Shown piece by piece: positions 6,405 through 12,015 of a DNA stretch of 12,015 nt (position 1 is its first letter; each line of letters opens with the position of its first letter). Source of the stretch: UBA4615 sp044371545 (GTDB lineage: Bacteria > Pseudomonadota > Gammaproteobacteria > Burkholderiales > Burkholderiaceae_E). The notes under the pieces are model-generated. The model ran no database searches, was not told the origin of the DNA, and saw only the letters and a program-made list of their open reading frames with translations. Location of the stretch: NCBI GenBank assembly GCA_044371545.1, contig JBILTM010000164.1:1-12015 (forward strand), in the 5' to 3' direction. The position numbers and the translations under genes were made by a program.

Positions 6405-6731
6405 TCAGCAGGTGGCGCGGCTGCGCCGGCGGTCGGGCTCGCAGCCCGCACCCTGGCAGCAGTGGTCGGTCAGGTAGGCGAGGAGCGCGTCCATCCGCTT
6501 GAGCGACGCGCGATAGATCAGGTTGCGACCGTCGCGCTCGACCTCGGCGAGGCCGGCGTGGATCAGCTCCTTGAGGTGGAACGACAGCGTGGACGCGGGC
6601 ACGTCGAGCATCGCCGACAGCGCCGAGGGCGTGAGCCCGCCGGGCGCGGCGCCGACCAGCGTACGGAAGATCCGCAGGCGCGCTTCCTGGGCGAGCGCGG
6701 CGAGCGAGAGGAGGGCGCCCTTTTCTTTCAT
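6405..6731 (-). CDS. arsR: ArsR-family repressor with C-terminal cysteine sensor
   Basis: This 108-residue protein is a winged-helix ArsR/SmtB repressor. It has QEARLRIFRTLV (15-26), a recognition helix in VPASTLSFHLKELIHAGL (44-61) and the wing VERDGRNLIYRAS (64-76). There is no ELCVC-type site in the recognition-helix region. Instead the C-terminus carries Cys91-Cys92 and Cys97 (HCCQGAGC), plus a last Cys108. This resembles the Acidithiobacillus-type ArsR in which clustered C-terminal cysteines bind As(III). On metalloid binding the protein should leave its operator and derepress the cluster. The ATG at 6731 is the only sensible start; in-frame sequence upstream is promoter. It is the first gene of the arsR-arsI-arsC unit and is divergent from slyX. 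Family is certain; arsenic specificity is well supported by neighbours. Confidence 0.9.
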   Translation of the reverse strand: MKEKGALLSLAALAQEARLRIFRTLVGAAPGGLTPSALSAMLDVPASTLSFHLKELIHAGLAEVERDGRNLIYRASLKRMDALLAYLTDHCCQGAGCEPDRRRSRATC

Positions 6732-6760
6732 GCTTCCATGATCGTCGAATCGTGGAAGCA
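6731..6760. promoter_or_regulatory. 30-bp inverted repeat, probable ArsR operator
   Basis: The arms TGCTTCCATGAT (6731-6742) and ATCGTGGAAGCA (6749-6760) are inverted repeats matching at 11 of 12 positions around a 6-base centre. The repeat begins at the first base of the arsR start codon and ends exactly at the predicted -35 element, so a bound ArsR dimer would cover the spacer and -10. This is the expected layout of an autoregulated ars operator. The specific sequence is not one I recognise from described ArsR sites. Confidence 0.75.
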
Positions 6761-6766
6761 CGTCAA
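6738..6766 (-). promoter_or_regulatory. arsR promoter (TTGACG - 17 - GATCAT)
   Basis: Reading the minus strand, TTGACG (plus 6761-6766) matches 5 of 6 bases of the -35 consensus. GATCAT (plus 6738-6743) matches 4 of 6 of the -10, with a 17-base spacer. The predicted start of transcription falls at or within a base or two of the arsR ATG at 6731, so the mRNA would be leaderless or nearly so. A GGAA lies too close to the ATG to serve as a Shine-Dalgarno. Confidence 0.6.
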
Positions 6767-6767
6767 G

Positions 6768-6800
6768 GGCGCCGGCTCGCGTGTCGTCGCGCCCGGCGCC
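6768..6800. repeat. Inverted repeat with 8-bp arms upstream of slyX
   Basis: GGCGCCGG (6768-6775) and CCGGCGCC (6793-6800) are perfect inverted repeats separated by 17 bases, in the 106-base gap between arsR and slyX. Such arms are easy to meet by chance in this GC-rich DNA. It could be a hairpin in the slyX leader or a protein site; nothing else supports a role. Confidence 0.3.
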
Positions 6801-6837
6801 TGGCCGTGCCCGGATCGCCAGGAGTACAGTCTCCCCG

Positions 6838-7062
6838 ATGGACCGCCCCGACCCCGTCGATGCCCGGCTGACCGAGCTCGAGATCAAGGCCAGCCTCGCC
6901 GAGGACACCGTTGACCGCCTCAACGAGGTGGTCGTCGCGCAGCAGGCGCGCATCGACGCGCTCGCGCACGAGGTCGCGCGGCTCGCGCGGGTCCTGCAGG
7001 AGGGCAGCGGCGACGCGCCGGCCTTCCGCAGCCTGCGCGACGAGATCCCGCCGCACTACTGA
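6838..7062 (+). CDS. slyX: SlyX family protein
   Basis: This 74-residue protein is a typical SlyX: it is short and strongly coiled-coil. It has RLTELEIKASLAEDTVDRLNE (10-30), then VVVAQQARIDALAHEVARLARVL with heptad leucines and valines, and the family's usual C-terminal DEIPPHY. The molecular function of SlyX is not established; the name comes from genetic proximity to slyD in E. coli. The ATG at 6838 was chosen over an in-frame GTG at 6781 because family similarity begins there. AGGAG lies upstream at 6820-6824, though the spacing of 13 bases is long. It stands alone between the divergent arsR and the convergent kinase gene. Confidence 0.9.
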   Translation: MDRPDPVDARLTELEIKASLAEDTVDRLNEVVVAQQARIDALAHEVARLARVLQEGSGDAPAFRSLRDEIPPHY

Positions 7063-7081
7063 GCGTCGCGCGCGGCGACGC
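7063..7081. terminator. GC hairpin between convergent slyX and kinase gene
   Basis: GCGTCGC (7063-7069) and GCGACGC (7075-7081) form a perfect 7-bp stem around a 5-base loop, directly after the slyX stop. Outer arms CTGAGC (7059-7064) and GCTCAG (7095-7100) are also complementary and span both stop codons. There is no T run. It is the likely bidirectional end signal for slyX and the regulator-kinase operon, with limited confidence because GC-rich DNA forms such stems often. Confidence 0.45.
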
Positions 7082-7096
7082 CCGCGCGGTTCAGGC

Positions 7097-7744
7097 TCAG
7101 GGCAGTCGCATCTCGAAGCGCGCGCCGCCCGCCGCGGCGCGCCGCGCGAGCGACACCTCGCCGACGCGTCCGCCCGAGCGGTGCAGCCGCGCGACCATCC
7201 GGCAGAGCTCGTGGCCGAGGCCGGTCGACCCGGCGCCGTCGGTGTCGGTCGCCGGCGCGCCGCCGGGGCCGGGCCCGTCGTCCTCGATCGCGAGCACCAG
7301 CGTCTCGGCGTCGCCGTCGCGACGGGTCTCGGCGACGAGCCGCAGCCGCGAGGCGGCGAAGCGCGTCGCGTTGTCGACCGCCGCCTCGAGCGCGACGCCC
7401 ACGAGGTAGGCGTCGAGGAACCACGATGCCGGCGCGCGGGACGCGTCGACCTCCACCGCGAGGCCGCGGCGCGCGCCGAGCGCCTCGGCGAACCGCGCGG
7501 CCTCGCCGAGCACGCGCGCGGGGTCGGCCTCCTCCTCGGTCGCGCACAGGGTGCCGGTGTCGGCGCGGTAGAGCGTCAGGAAGGTGATCAGCCGCCGCTG
7601 CAGCGCGTCGGCGTCGACCCGCAGCGGGCGCAGCGAGGCGTCGAGCGACGGATGCGCGTCGAGCGTCTCGGCGATCCGCTGCGCGTGGACCGCGAGGCGG
7701 TTCTTCAGGTCGTGGACGACCAGCGCGGACAGGCCGGCATTCAT
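7097..7744 (-). CDS. Minimal cytoplasmic histidine kinase without sensor domain
   Basis: The 215-residue protein contains only a dimerisation/phosphoacceptor helix pair and an ATPase domain. The H box is VVHDLKNRLAVH with His11 just ten residues from the start. The N box is AAVDNATRFA (121-130, Asn125), the G1 box EDDGPGPG (154-161), and the G2-like box GSTGLGHEL (172-180); the C-terminus is ARFEMRLP. There is no transmembrane segment, PAS, GAF or HAMP region, so input must come from a partner. The ATG overlaps the stop of the response regulator by 4 bases (ATGA), giving coupled translation and a likely cognate pair. Such a kinase may be controlled by protein contact, possibly with the regulator's helical tail. 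Family is clear; signal and output are unknown. Confidence 0.85.
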   Translation of the reverse strand: MNAGLSALVVHDLKNRLAVHAQRIAETLDAHPSLDASLRPLRVDADALQRRLITFLTLYRADTGTLCATEEEADPARVLGEAARFAEALGARRGLAVEVDASRAPASWFLDAYLVGVALEAAVDNATRFAASRLRLVAETRRDGDAETLVLAIEDDGPGPGGAPATDTDGAGSTGLGHELCRMVARLHRSGGRVGEVSLARRAAAGGARFEMRLP

Positions 7745-9480
7745 GCGCGGGCCCCGTCGCCGCGCACGACGGGCTCGGCGGCGCGGGTCGCGGCCGCGCC
7801 CGCCACCGCCGCGTCGCGCGACACGGCCGCCGCCTCGCCCCCGCCCCCGCTCCCGCTCCCGCCCTCGAGCCGGTCCAGGTACGCATCGAGCATCGCGAGC
7901 CGCTTCTCCTCGACGGTGCCGCGCGCGCGCAGCCGCGCGAGCGCGTCGTGCACCTGCGCGAGCAGCTCGGGCCGCACGCCCTGCACGCGCATCGTCATCA
8001 GGTAGACCTCGACCGCGGCGCTCAGCACGCCGGTGTGCTCGGGCGCGAGCGTCAGCGCCTCGCCGACCGCCGCGACCGCCGCATCGAAGCCGCCGCCGCG
8101 CAGCGTCTTCACCGCGCCCTCGGCCTTGCGCAGCGCGACGGCGGTGCGATCGCCGGCGTACGTGGCCGCCCGGTCGGCCATGCCGGCATCGGTCAGCACC
8201 TTCGTCGCGAGCGTGCGCACCGAGGCGCTCTCGGCCGAGGACGCGCGCTCGGCGGCCTGCACCGCCTCATCGAGCACGCGCAGGCCGGGCTCGACCATGC
8301 CGGCGGTCAGCGCCGCCTTCGCGACCAGCAGCCGCGAGCGCGGGTCGAGCGGCGCATCGAGCATCCCCTCGAGCGACTTCGCGGCGTCGCCGGCCTCGGC
8401 CTTACAGCCGAGCGCGGTGTACGCCTGCACCTGCACCGCGGTCGCGAGCGCCTGCACCTTCACGTCGTCGGGCCTGTCCTCGGCGTCCTTCTCGACGAGC
8501 TTGATCGCGCGCTGCGCGTCGCCGCGCGCGAGGCACACCTGCGACAGCAGCGCGCGGTGCGCGAAGTCGCGCGTCAGCGCGCGCTGCGTGTGCCGCACCA
8601 CCTTCGTCAGGGCCTCGTCGGCGACCTCGAGGTCGTCGACCAGGTAGGCGAGGTCGGCCTGGCGCCGCGTGCGGATCGCGCTCGGGATGTGCTGGGCCGC
8701 GCGGGTCGCGACCGCGAGCGCGTCCTCGAGCGCGCCGGTGCGCTCGAGCAGCTCGATCAGCACGTCGTACGCACCCGCGTGGTAGGGCCGCTCCTCGAGG
8801 ATCGACTGCAGCCGCTGGCGCGCGGCGTCGAGGTCGCCCATCGCGAGGCAGCAGCGCGCGATGCCGAGCCGCGGCCAGGTGAGCGTCGCGCGCACGCCGT
8901 GCGCGGTGCGGTAGGTGACCAGCGCGTCGTCCCAGCGGCCGAGCGCGACCTGGCAGATCGCCGCGTGGCGCAGCACTTCCATCCGGTAGCGGGCCTGCGC
9001 GGGCTCGAGGCGCGCGCAGTGCACGAGCCCGTCTTCCCAGCGCTGCTGGTGGACCGCCCCGTACATCGGCCGCAGCTCGGCCTGACGGACGAGCGCGTCC
9101 TCGATCCGCGACAGCATCTGGTCGGTGTTGACCGGCTTGACGAGGTAGCCGTCGGGCAGCATCTCGGCGGCGCTCGCGACCTTGTCGATCGTCGAGTCGG
9201 CCGAGATCAGGAAGTACAGGCCGCCCGGCGGCATCAGGCGCTCGCGCCGCAGGTACTCGAGCAGCTGCTGGCCGTCGGTGCCCATGCCGAGGTCGTAGTC
9301 GGCGAGGATCAGGTTGAACGGCGCGGCGCGGATCGCGTCGACGGCGGCGCGCGCGTCGGACACCATCACGACGTCGCGGATCTGCGCGTCGGCGAGCGTG
9401 TTGCGAAGCATGGCCCGCATCTCGCGCAGGTCGTCGACGACCAGCACGCGCAGGCCGGTCAGCTGGCTGGCGGACAGCAT
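7741..9480 (-). CDS. Response regulator with REC domain and long TPR-like tail
   Basis: The product is 579 residues. Residues 10-130 are a CheY-like receiver: VLVVDD (12-17, acidic pair Asp16-Asp17), phosphoacceptor Asp61 in ILADYDLGMGTDG, Ser93 in ISADS and Lys115 in LVKP. From about 140 to 560 the protein is a chain of tetratricopeptide-like helical hairpins, for example RWDDALVTYRTAHGV, GDLDAARQRLQSILEERP and GALEDALAVATRAAQHIP. No DNA-binding, GGDEF, EAL or other enzymatic output domain is visible. The last ~35 residues are a Gly/Ser/Ala-rich disordered tail encoded by a CCCGCT-like low-complexity run. TPRs bind proteins, so phosphorylation probably controls a protein-protein interaction. 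The start at 9480 was chosen because receiver similarity begins at once; the open frame continues upstream without similarity. It is followed by the kinase with a 4-base overlap. Confidence 0.87.
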   Translation of the reverse strand: MLSASQLTGLRVLVVDDLREMRAMLRNTLADAQIRDVVMVSDARAAVDAIRAAPFNLILADYDLGMGTDGQQLLEYLRRERLMPPGGLYFLISADSTIDKVASAAEMLPDGYLVKPVNTDQMLSRIEDALVRQAELRPMYGAVHQQRWEDGLVHCARLEPAQARYRMEVLRHAAICQVALGRWDDALVTYRTAHGVRATLTWPRLGIARCCLAMGDLDAARQRLQSILEERPYHAGAYDVLIELLERTGALEDALAVATRAAQHIPSAIRTRRQADLAYLVDDLEVADEALTKVVRHTQRALTRDFAHRALLSQVCLARGDAQRAIKLVEKDAEDRPDDVKVQALATAVQVQAYTALGCKAEAGDAAKSLEGMLDAPLDPRSRLLVAKAALTAGMVEPGLRVLDEAVQAAERASSAESASVRTLATKVLTDAGMADRAATYAGDRTAVALRKAEGAVKTLRGGGFDAAVAAVGEALTLAPEHTGVLSAAVEVYLMTMRVQGVRPELLAQVHDALARLRARGTVEEKRLAMLDAYLDRLEGGSGSGGGGEAAAVSRDAAVAGAAATRAAEPVVRGDGARA

Positions 9481-9677
9481 CGGTGCGTTCGGGGGCAGGG
9501 GTTCCTTCGGGCATTGGATCGGCCGCGCGGCCGCGGGCCGTAGCGCGGCCGACCGCTCGGAGGCGGTCGCGGCCACCGGCGGCCGGGCGCGGCCGACGGA
9601 CGGCGCGGCCGCGACCCGTCGACGCGCGGGGGGCGAGTCGTGTAGGGTCGCGCTCTCGAACAAGGAGGAGACCCCGC
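9481..9677. other. Divergent intergenic region with CGCGGCC repeats
   Basis: This 197-base gap separates the response regulator start (-) from the second Bug gene (+). It contains five copies of CGCGGCC followed by G or A, at 9526, 9544, 9568, 9588 and 9604 (spacings 18, 24, 20 and 16). It also has a small inverted repeat ACCGC/GCGGT (9552-9556 and 9563-9567). No clear promoter hexamers were found. The repeats may be chance in GC-rich DNA or a cluster of sites for a regulator. Confidence 0.4.
9662..9670 (+). promoter_or_regulatory. Very strong Shine-Dalgarno for the second Bug gene
   Basis: AAGGAGGAG ends seven bases before the ATG at 9678 and matches the anti-Shine-Dalgarno almost perfectly. 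It is much stronger than any other ribosome binding site in the window. It fixes the start of this gene and rules out the longer in-frame reading that opens at 9483. Confidence 0.85.
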
Positions 9678-10718
9678 ATGGATGATCGAGCGTCCGACCC
9701 GACCCCGACCCAGACCGAGTTCCCGTCCGCCGTCGACCGGCCCCGCCGCACGCTGCTCGCCGCCGCCGGCGGCGGCGCCGCGCTCGCCGCGCTCCCCCGA
9801 TTCGCGATCGGGCAGGGGGCGTGGCCGAACAAGCCGGTCCGCGTGATCTGCACCAACCCGCCCGGCGGCCTGACCGACGCCTATGCACGCCAGTACGGCG
9901 AGGCGCTGTCGAGGAAGTTCGGCCAGCCCTTCGTCGTCGACAACCGGCCGGGCGCCGGCGGCACGATCGCGGCCGACGCGCTCGCGAAGGCGCCGCCCGA
10001 CGGCTACACGATCATGGTCGCGATCCAGACGCCGCTCTGGAACGGCCGCGTGCTGTACAAGTCGCTGCCCTACGACCCGGACAAGGCGTTCGCGCCGATC
10101 ACGCTCTTCCCCGCCGGCGCGCTCGCGTTCGGCGTCCACGCGAAGCTGCCGGTGCGCACGCCCGACGAGTACGTCGCGTGGGCCGCGAAGAACACCGCGG
10201 CGGTCGGCACCTACGCGGCCGGCTCGTGGCCGCACATGATCGCCGACACCTGGAACCGCACGCGCGGCCTCAAGCTCGACGCGATCCACTACAAGGGCGA
10301 GCCGCCGATGTGGATCGACGTGGCGTCGGGGCAGGTGAGCGCGGGGCTCGGCAGCTTCCAGGCGATGCAGACGCACATCGAGCGCGGGACGGTGCGGCCG
10401 ATCGCGGTCGTGGGCCAGCGCCGCTCGCCGCGGCTGCCCGACGTGCCGACCTTCGTCGAGCAGGGCCACCGGGACCCGATCTTCGCGCTCGACGGCTGGC
10501 TGCCGATGGTCGCGCCCGCGGGCACGCCCGAGGACATCCAGCAGCGGCTCGCGGACGCCTGCGTCGAGGCCTACGGCACCGACAAGATCAAGGCGATGCA
10601 CGAGACCTTCGGCATCCCCAATGGCCCGGTGGGGCTCGCCGAGGCGCGCCAGCGCTGGCGCGACGAGGCGCCGCAGTGGGTTCAGATCGCCGACCGGCTG
10701 GGCATCAAGCTCGACTGA
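9678..10718 (+). CDS. Bug-family (TctC-like) periplasmic solute receptor, solitary, Tat-like signal
   Basis: The 346-residue product starts with a ~20-residue polar segment, then RPRRTLLAAAGGGAALAALP (21-40) with Arg23-Arg24, which fits a twin-arginine export signal. The mature part is a Bug receptor: WPNKPVRVICTNPPGG, FVVDNRPGAGGTIAAD (85-100), PPDGYTIMV, IHYKGEPPMWIDVASGQV and LPDVPTFVEQG. Such receptors bind small carboxylates or related ligands in the periplasm. There is no TctAB permease or catabolic gene next to it. The DMT transporter downstream is on the opposite strand and overlaps its end by 14 bases. It is divergent from the regulator-kinase operon. Ligand is unknown. It differs clearly from the other Bug protein in this window, so it is not a recent duplicate. 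Confidence 0.92.
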   Translation: MDDRASDPTPTQTEFPSAVDRPRRTLLAAAGGGAALAALPRFAIGQGAWPNKPVRVICTNPPGGLTDAYARQYGEALSRKFGQPFVVDNRPGAGGTIAADALAKAPPDGYTIMVAIQTPLWNGRVLYKSLPYDPDKAFAPITLFPAGALAFGVHAKLPVRTPDEYVAWAAKNTAAVGTYAAGSWPHMIADTWNRTRGLKLDAIHYKGEPPMWIDVASGQVSAGLGSFQAMQTHIERGTVRPIAVVGQRRSPRLPDVPTFVEQGHRDPIFALDGWLPMVAPAGTPEDIQQRLADACVEAYGTDKIKAMHETFGIPNGPVGLAEARQRWRDEAPQWVQIADRLGIKLD

Positions 10719-11679
10719 CGCGCGCGGCGCGGCGTTCGGCCCACAGGTTGAGGCCGTTCGCCGCGAGGATGCCGGCCGCGCCGATCGCGACCGGCAGCCG
10801 CAGCGGCTCGGCGTAGAGCACCGCGCCCACCGCCGCGATCAGCGGCACGCGCAGGAAGTCCATCGGCGCGACGACGATCGCGTCGGCGAGCTTGAAGGCG
10901 CGCGACAGCGCGTAGTGCGCGCACAGGCTGCCGAGCGCGCACACCGCCGCCCACGCGAAGGTGCGCGCATCCCCGAGCGCGAGGCCGGGCCCGGCCGCGA
11001 CCAGCGCGGCCGCGATCGGCAGCTGCAGCAGGTGCATCCACAGCAGCAGCACGAACGGGCGGTCGGTGCGCGTGAGCCGGCGCACCGCCATCACGTTCAG
11101 CGCGAAGCCGATGCCCGAGGCGAGCGCGAGCAGCGAGCCCGCGCCGAGGGTCATGCGCGAGACGAACTCGGCGGGCGACGGACCGGCGCCGGGCGGCCAG
11201 ATGACGACGAGCGCGCCGGCGAACCCGATCGCGGCGGCGAGCGCACGCATCGGCGTCAGCCGCTCGCCGAGCAGCAGCGGCGCGAGCACCGCCACCCACA
11301 GCGGCGCGGTGAACTCGAGCGCGAACACCTCGACCAGCGGGATCAGCGTCAGCGCCGCCATCCACGCGTACTGCGCCCCGAAGTGCACGACCGCGCGGCC
11401 CGCGGTCAGCGCGGGCTGGCCGCTCTTCAGCCCCGCCACCGGGCCGCGCAGCGCACCGTGGATCGCGACCAGCACCACGAGGCCGATCGCCGCGCGCCAG
11501 AACAGCAGCTCGAGCGCGCCGATCGAGCGCATCGCCTCTCGGCCCGAGATCGCGATCAGCGAGAACGACAGCAGCGCGCCGACCATCCACAGCGCGGCGC
11601 GGCGGGGGTCGTGGGTCGGGGCGGAGGCGGGGCTCGGGGAGGGCGAGGACACGGCGGATCTCTTCGGCGAGGCTCGCAT
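10705..11679 (-). CDS. EamA/DMT-superfamily membrane transporter
   Basis: The 324-residue protein is almost entirely hydrophobic after residue 28. It has two EamA halves and about ten predicted membrane helices, such as WMVGALLSFSLIAISG (31-46), LLFWRAAIGLVVLVAI (58-73), ALAAAIGFAGALVVIW (136-151) and LIAAVGAVLYAEPL near 280-293. Each half ends with the family pattern of a helix followed by GE or AEPL (LLLGERLT at 135-142 and YAEPLRLP). DMT/EamA proteins are inner-membrane exporters or importers of amino acids, metabolites or nucleotides; the substrate cannot be predicted. The N-terminus has a low-complexity Ser-Pro run (11-22). The ATG at 11679 lacks a strong ribosome binding site, and a GTG nine codons on is an alternative. 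The 3' end overlaps the second Bug gene tail-to-tail by 14 bases. Confidence 0.88.
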   Translation of the reverse strand: MRASPKRSAVSSPSPSPASAPTHDPRRAALWMVGALLSFSLIAISGREAMRSIGALELLFWRAAIGLVVLVAIHGALRGPVAGLKSGQPALTAGRAVVHFGAQYAWMAALTLIPLVEVFALEFTAPLWVAVLAPLLLGERLTPMRALAAAIGFAGALVVIWPPGAGPSPAEFVSRMTLGAGSLLALASGIGFALNVMAVRRLTRTDRPFVLLLWMHLLQLPIAAALVAAGPGLALGDARTFAWAAVCALGSLCAHYALSRAFKLADAIVVAPMDFLRVPLIAAVGAVLYAEPLRLPVAIGAAGILAANGLNLWAERRAARVSRA

Positions 11680-11728
11680 GGTACGGTGCCCGCCGGACGA
11701 CCCCCCCGGTGGCAGGGAGACCCTGGCG

Positions 11729-12015
11729 ATGGACGCACCCGAGACGATCGACGACGCGCGCGCGTGGCGCGCGGTGGCCGACTGGCACCACGCCGCGTTC
11801 ACCGGGCTGGTCCTCGCGACGATCGTGCGCTGCGGCACGCCGCTCGCGGCCGAGTTGATCGAGCGCGTGTTCGCGCGCCAGCGCGAGGTGCGCTTCCTCG
11901 ACGGGCTGCGCAAGCTCGGGATCGACCGGCTGCCGCACGCGGTCGCGGCCGCGCAGTACCACTACCTGTCGAACGACGTCGGCGGCGTCGCGGTGCAGTT
12001 CATGCCCGAGTCCGA
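11729..12015 (+). CDS. Protein of unknown function, N-terminal part (runs off window)
   Basis: The ATG at 11729 opens a frame that stays open to the window edge (95 complete codons). An AGGGAG lies about ten bases upstream (11714-11719). The product is soluble and mostly helical: MDAPETIDDARAWRAVADWH, then a segment with RCGTPLAAELIERVFARQR, then FLDGLRKLGIDRLPHAVAAA and QYHYLSNDVGGVAVQFMPES. I do not recognise the family with certainty. Conserved-looking Trp-His, Gln-Tyr-His-Tyr and Gly-Gly residues suggest an enzyme or ligand-binding fold, but no function is claimed. It is divergent from the EamA transporter with a 49-base gap, so the two may be co-regulated. Codon use (GCG, CGC, CTC, GTC) agrees with neighbouring real genes. 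Confidence 0.7.
   Translation, partial: MDAPETIDDARAWRAVADWHHAAFTGLVLATIVRCGTPLAAELIERVFARQREVRFLDGLRKLGIDRLPHAVAAAQYHYLSNDVGGVAVQFMPES

Noticed and set aside
7838..7864. Tandem CCCGCT-like repeats as a regulatory or mobile repeat
   Set aside because: They encode the Gly/Ser-rich tail of the regulator and are explained by low-complexity coding sequence.
7948..9543. Long plus-strand open frame across the REC-TPR regulator
   Set aside because: The minus strand has a receiver domain with all conserved residues; the plus reading is Arg/His/Gly-rich without motifs.
9483..9677. Upstream extension of the second Bug gene
   Set aside because: The near-perfect Shine-Dalgarno at 9662-9670 and the signal sequence fix the start at 9678; the extension is low-complexity Arg/Pro sequence.
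1..12015. CRISPR array, insertion sequence, prophage or tRNA gene
   Set aside because: No regularly spaced direct repeats, transposase or integrase motifs, or tRNA-like cloverleaf were seen on either strand.

Overview
This is a very GC-rich window (roughly 70% or more by eye) from what looks like a betaproteobacterium, most likely Burkholderiales. That placement rests on two Bug-type (TctC) periplasmic solute receptors, a MarR-controlled CoA-transferase/CitE-like catabolic cluster, a SlyX gene and strong GC3 bias. It is inferred from gene content, not from a marker gene. No rRNA, tRNA, CRISPR array or insertion sequence was seen.

Layout. (1) Positions 1-375 (-) hold the secreted N-terminus of an RCC1-repeat protein cut by the window edge. 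(2) Positions 573-4919 (-) form a tightly coupled four-gene operon, in transcription order Bug receptor, family III CoA-transferase, HpcH/HpaI (CitE-like) lyase, SGNH/GDSL hydrolase. Each stop overlaps the next start by 4, 10 and 4 bases. A divergent MarR regulator (4965-5471, +) shares the short intergenic region and is the obvious candidate controller. The set reads as uptake of an organic acid, CoA activation and C-C cleavage, with an esterase in the same transcript; the substrate cannot be read from sequence.

(3) Positions 5523-6731 (-) form an arsenic cluster: an ArsR repressor with C-terminal cysteines, an ArsI-like dioxygenase (C-As lyase family) with an unusual cysteine-pair tail, and an arsC arsenate reductase that is broken by an internal deletion plus frameshift. 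A 30-bp inverted repeat sits exactly between the predicted -35 element and the arsR start codon. No arsenic permease is present. (4) slyX (6838-7062, +) faces (5) a two-gene signalling operon (7097-9480, -): a response regulator with a long TPR-like helical tail, overlapping by 4 bases a minimal histidine kinase with no sensor domain.

(6) Positions 9678-10718 (+) encode a second, solitary Bug receptor with a Tat-like signal and a very strong ribosome binding site. It overlaps tail-to-tail with (7) an EamA/DMT-family transporter (10705-11679, -). (8) A protein of unknown function starts divergently at 11729 (+) and runs off the window.

The most noteworthy points are the decayed arsC beside an intact-looking arsR-arsI pair with no efflux pump, the arsR promoter/operator geometry that predicts a leaderless transcript, the cysteine-rich ArsI tail, and the sensorless kinase with its REC-TPR partner.
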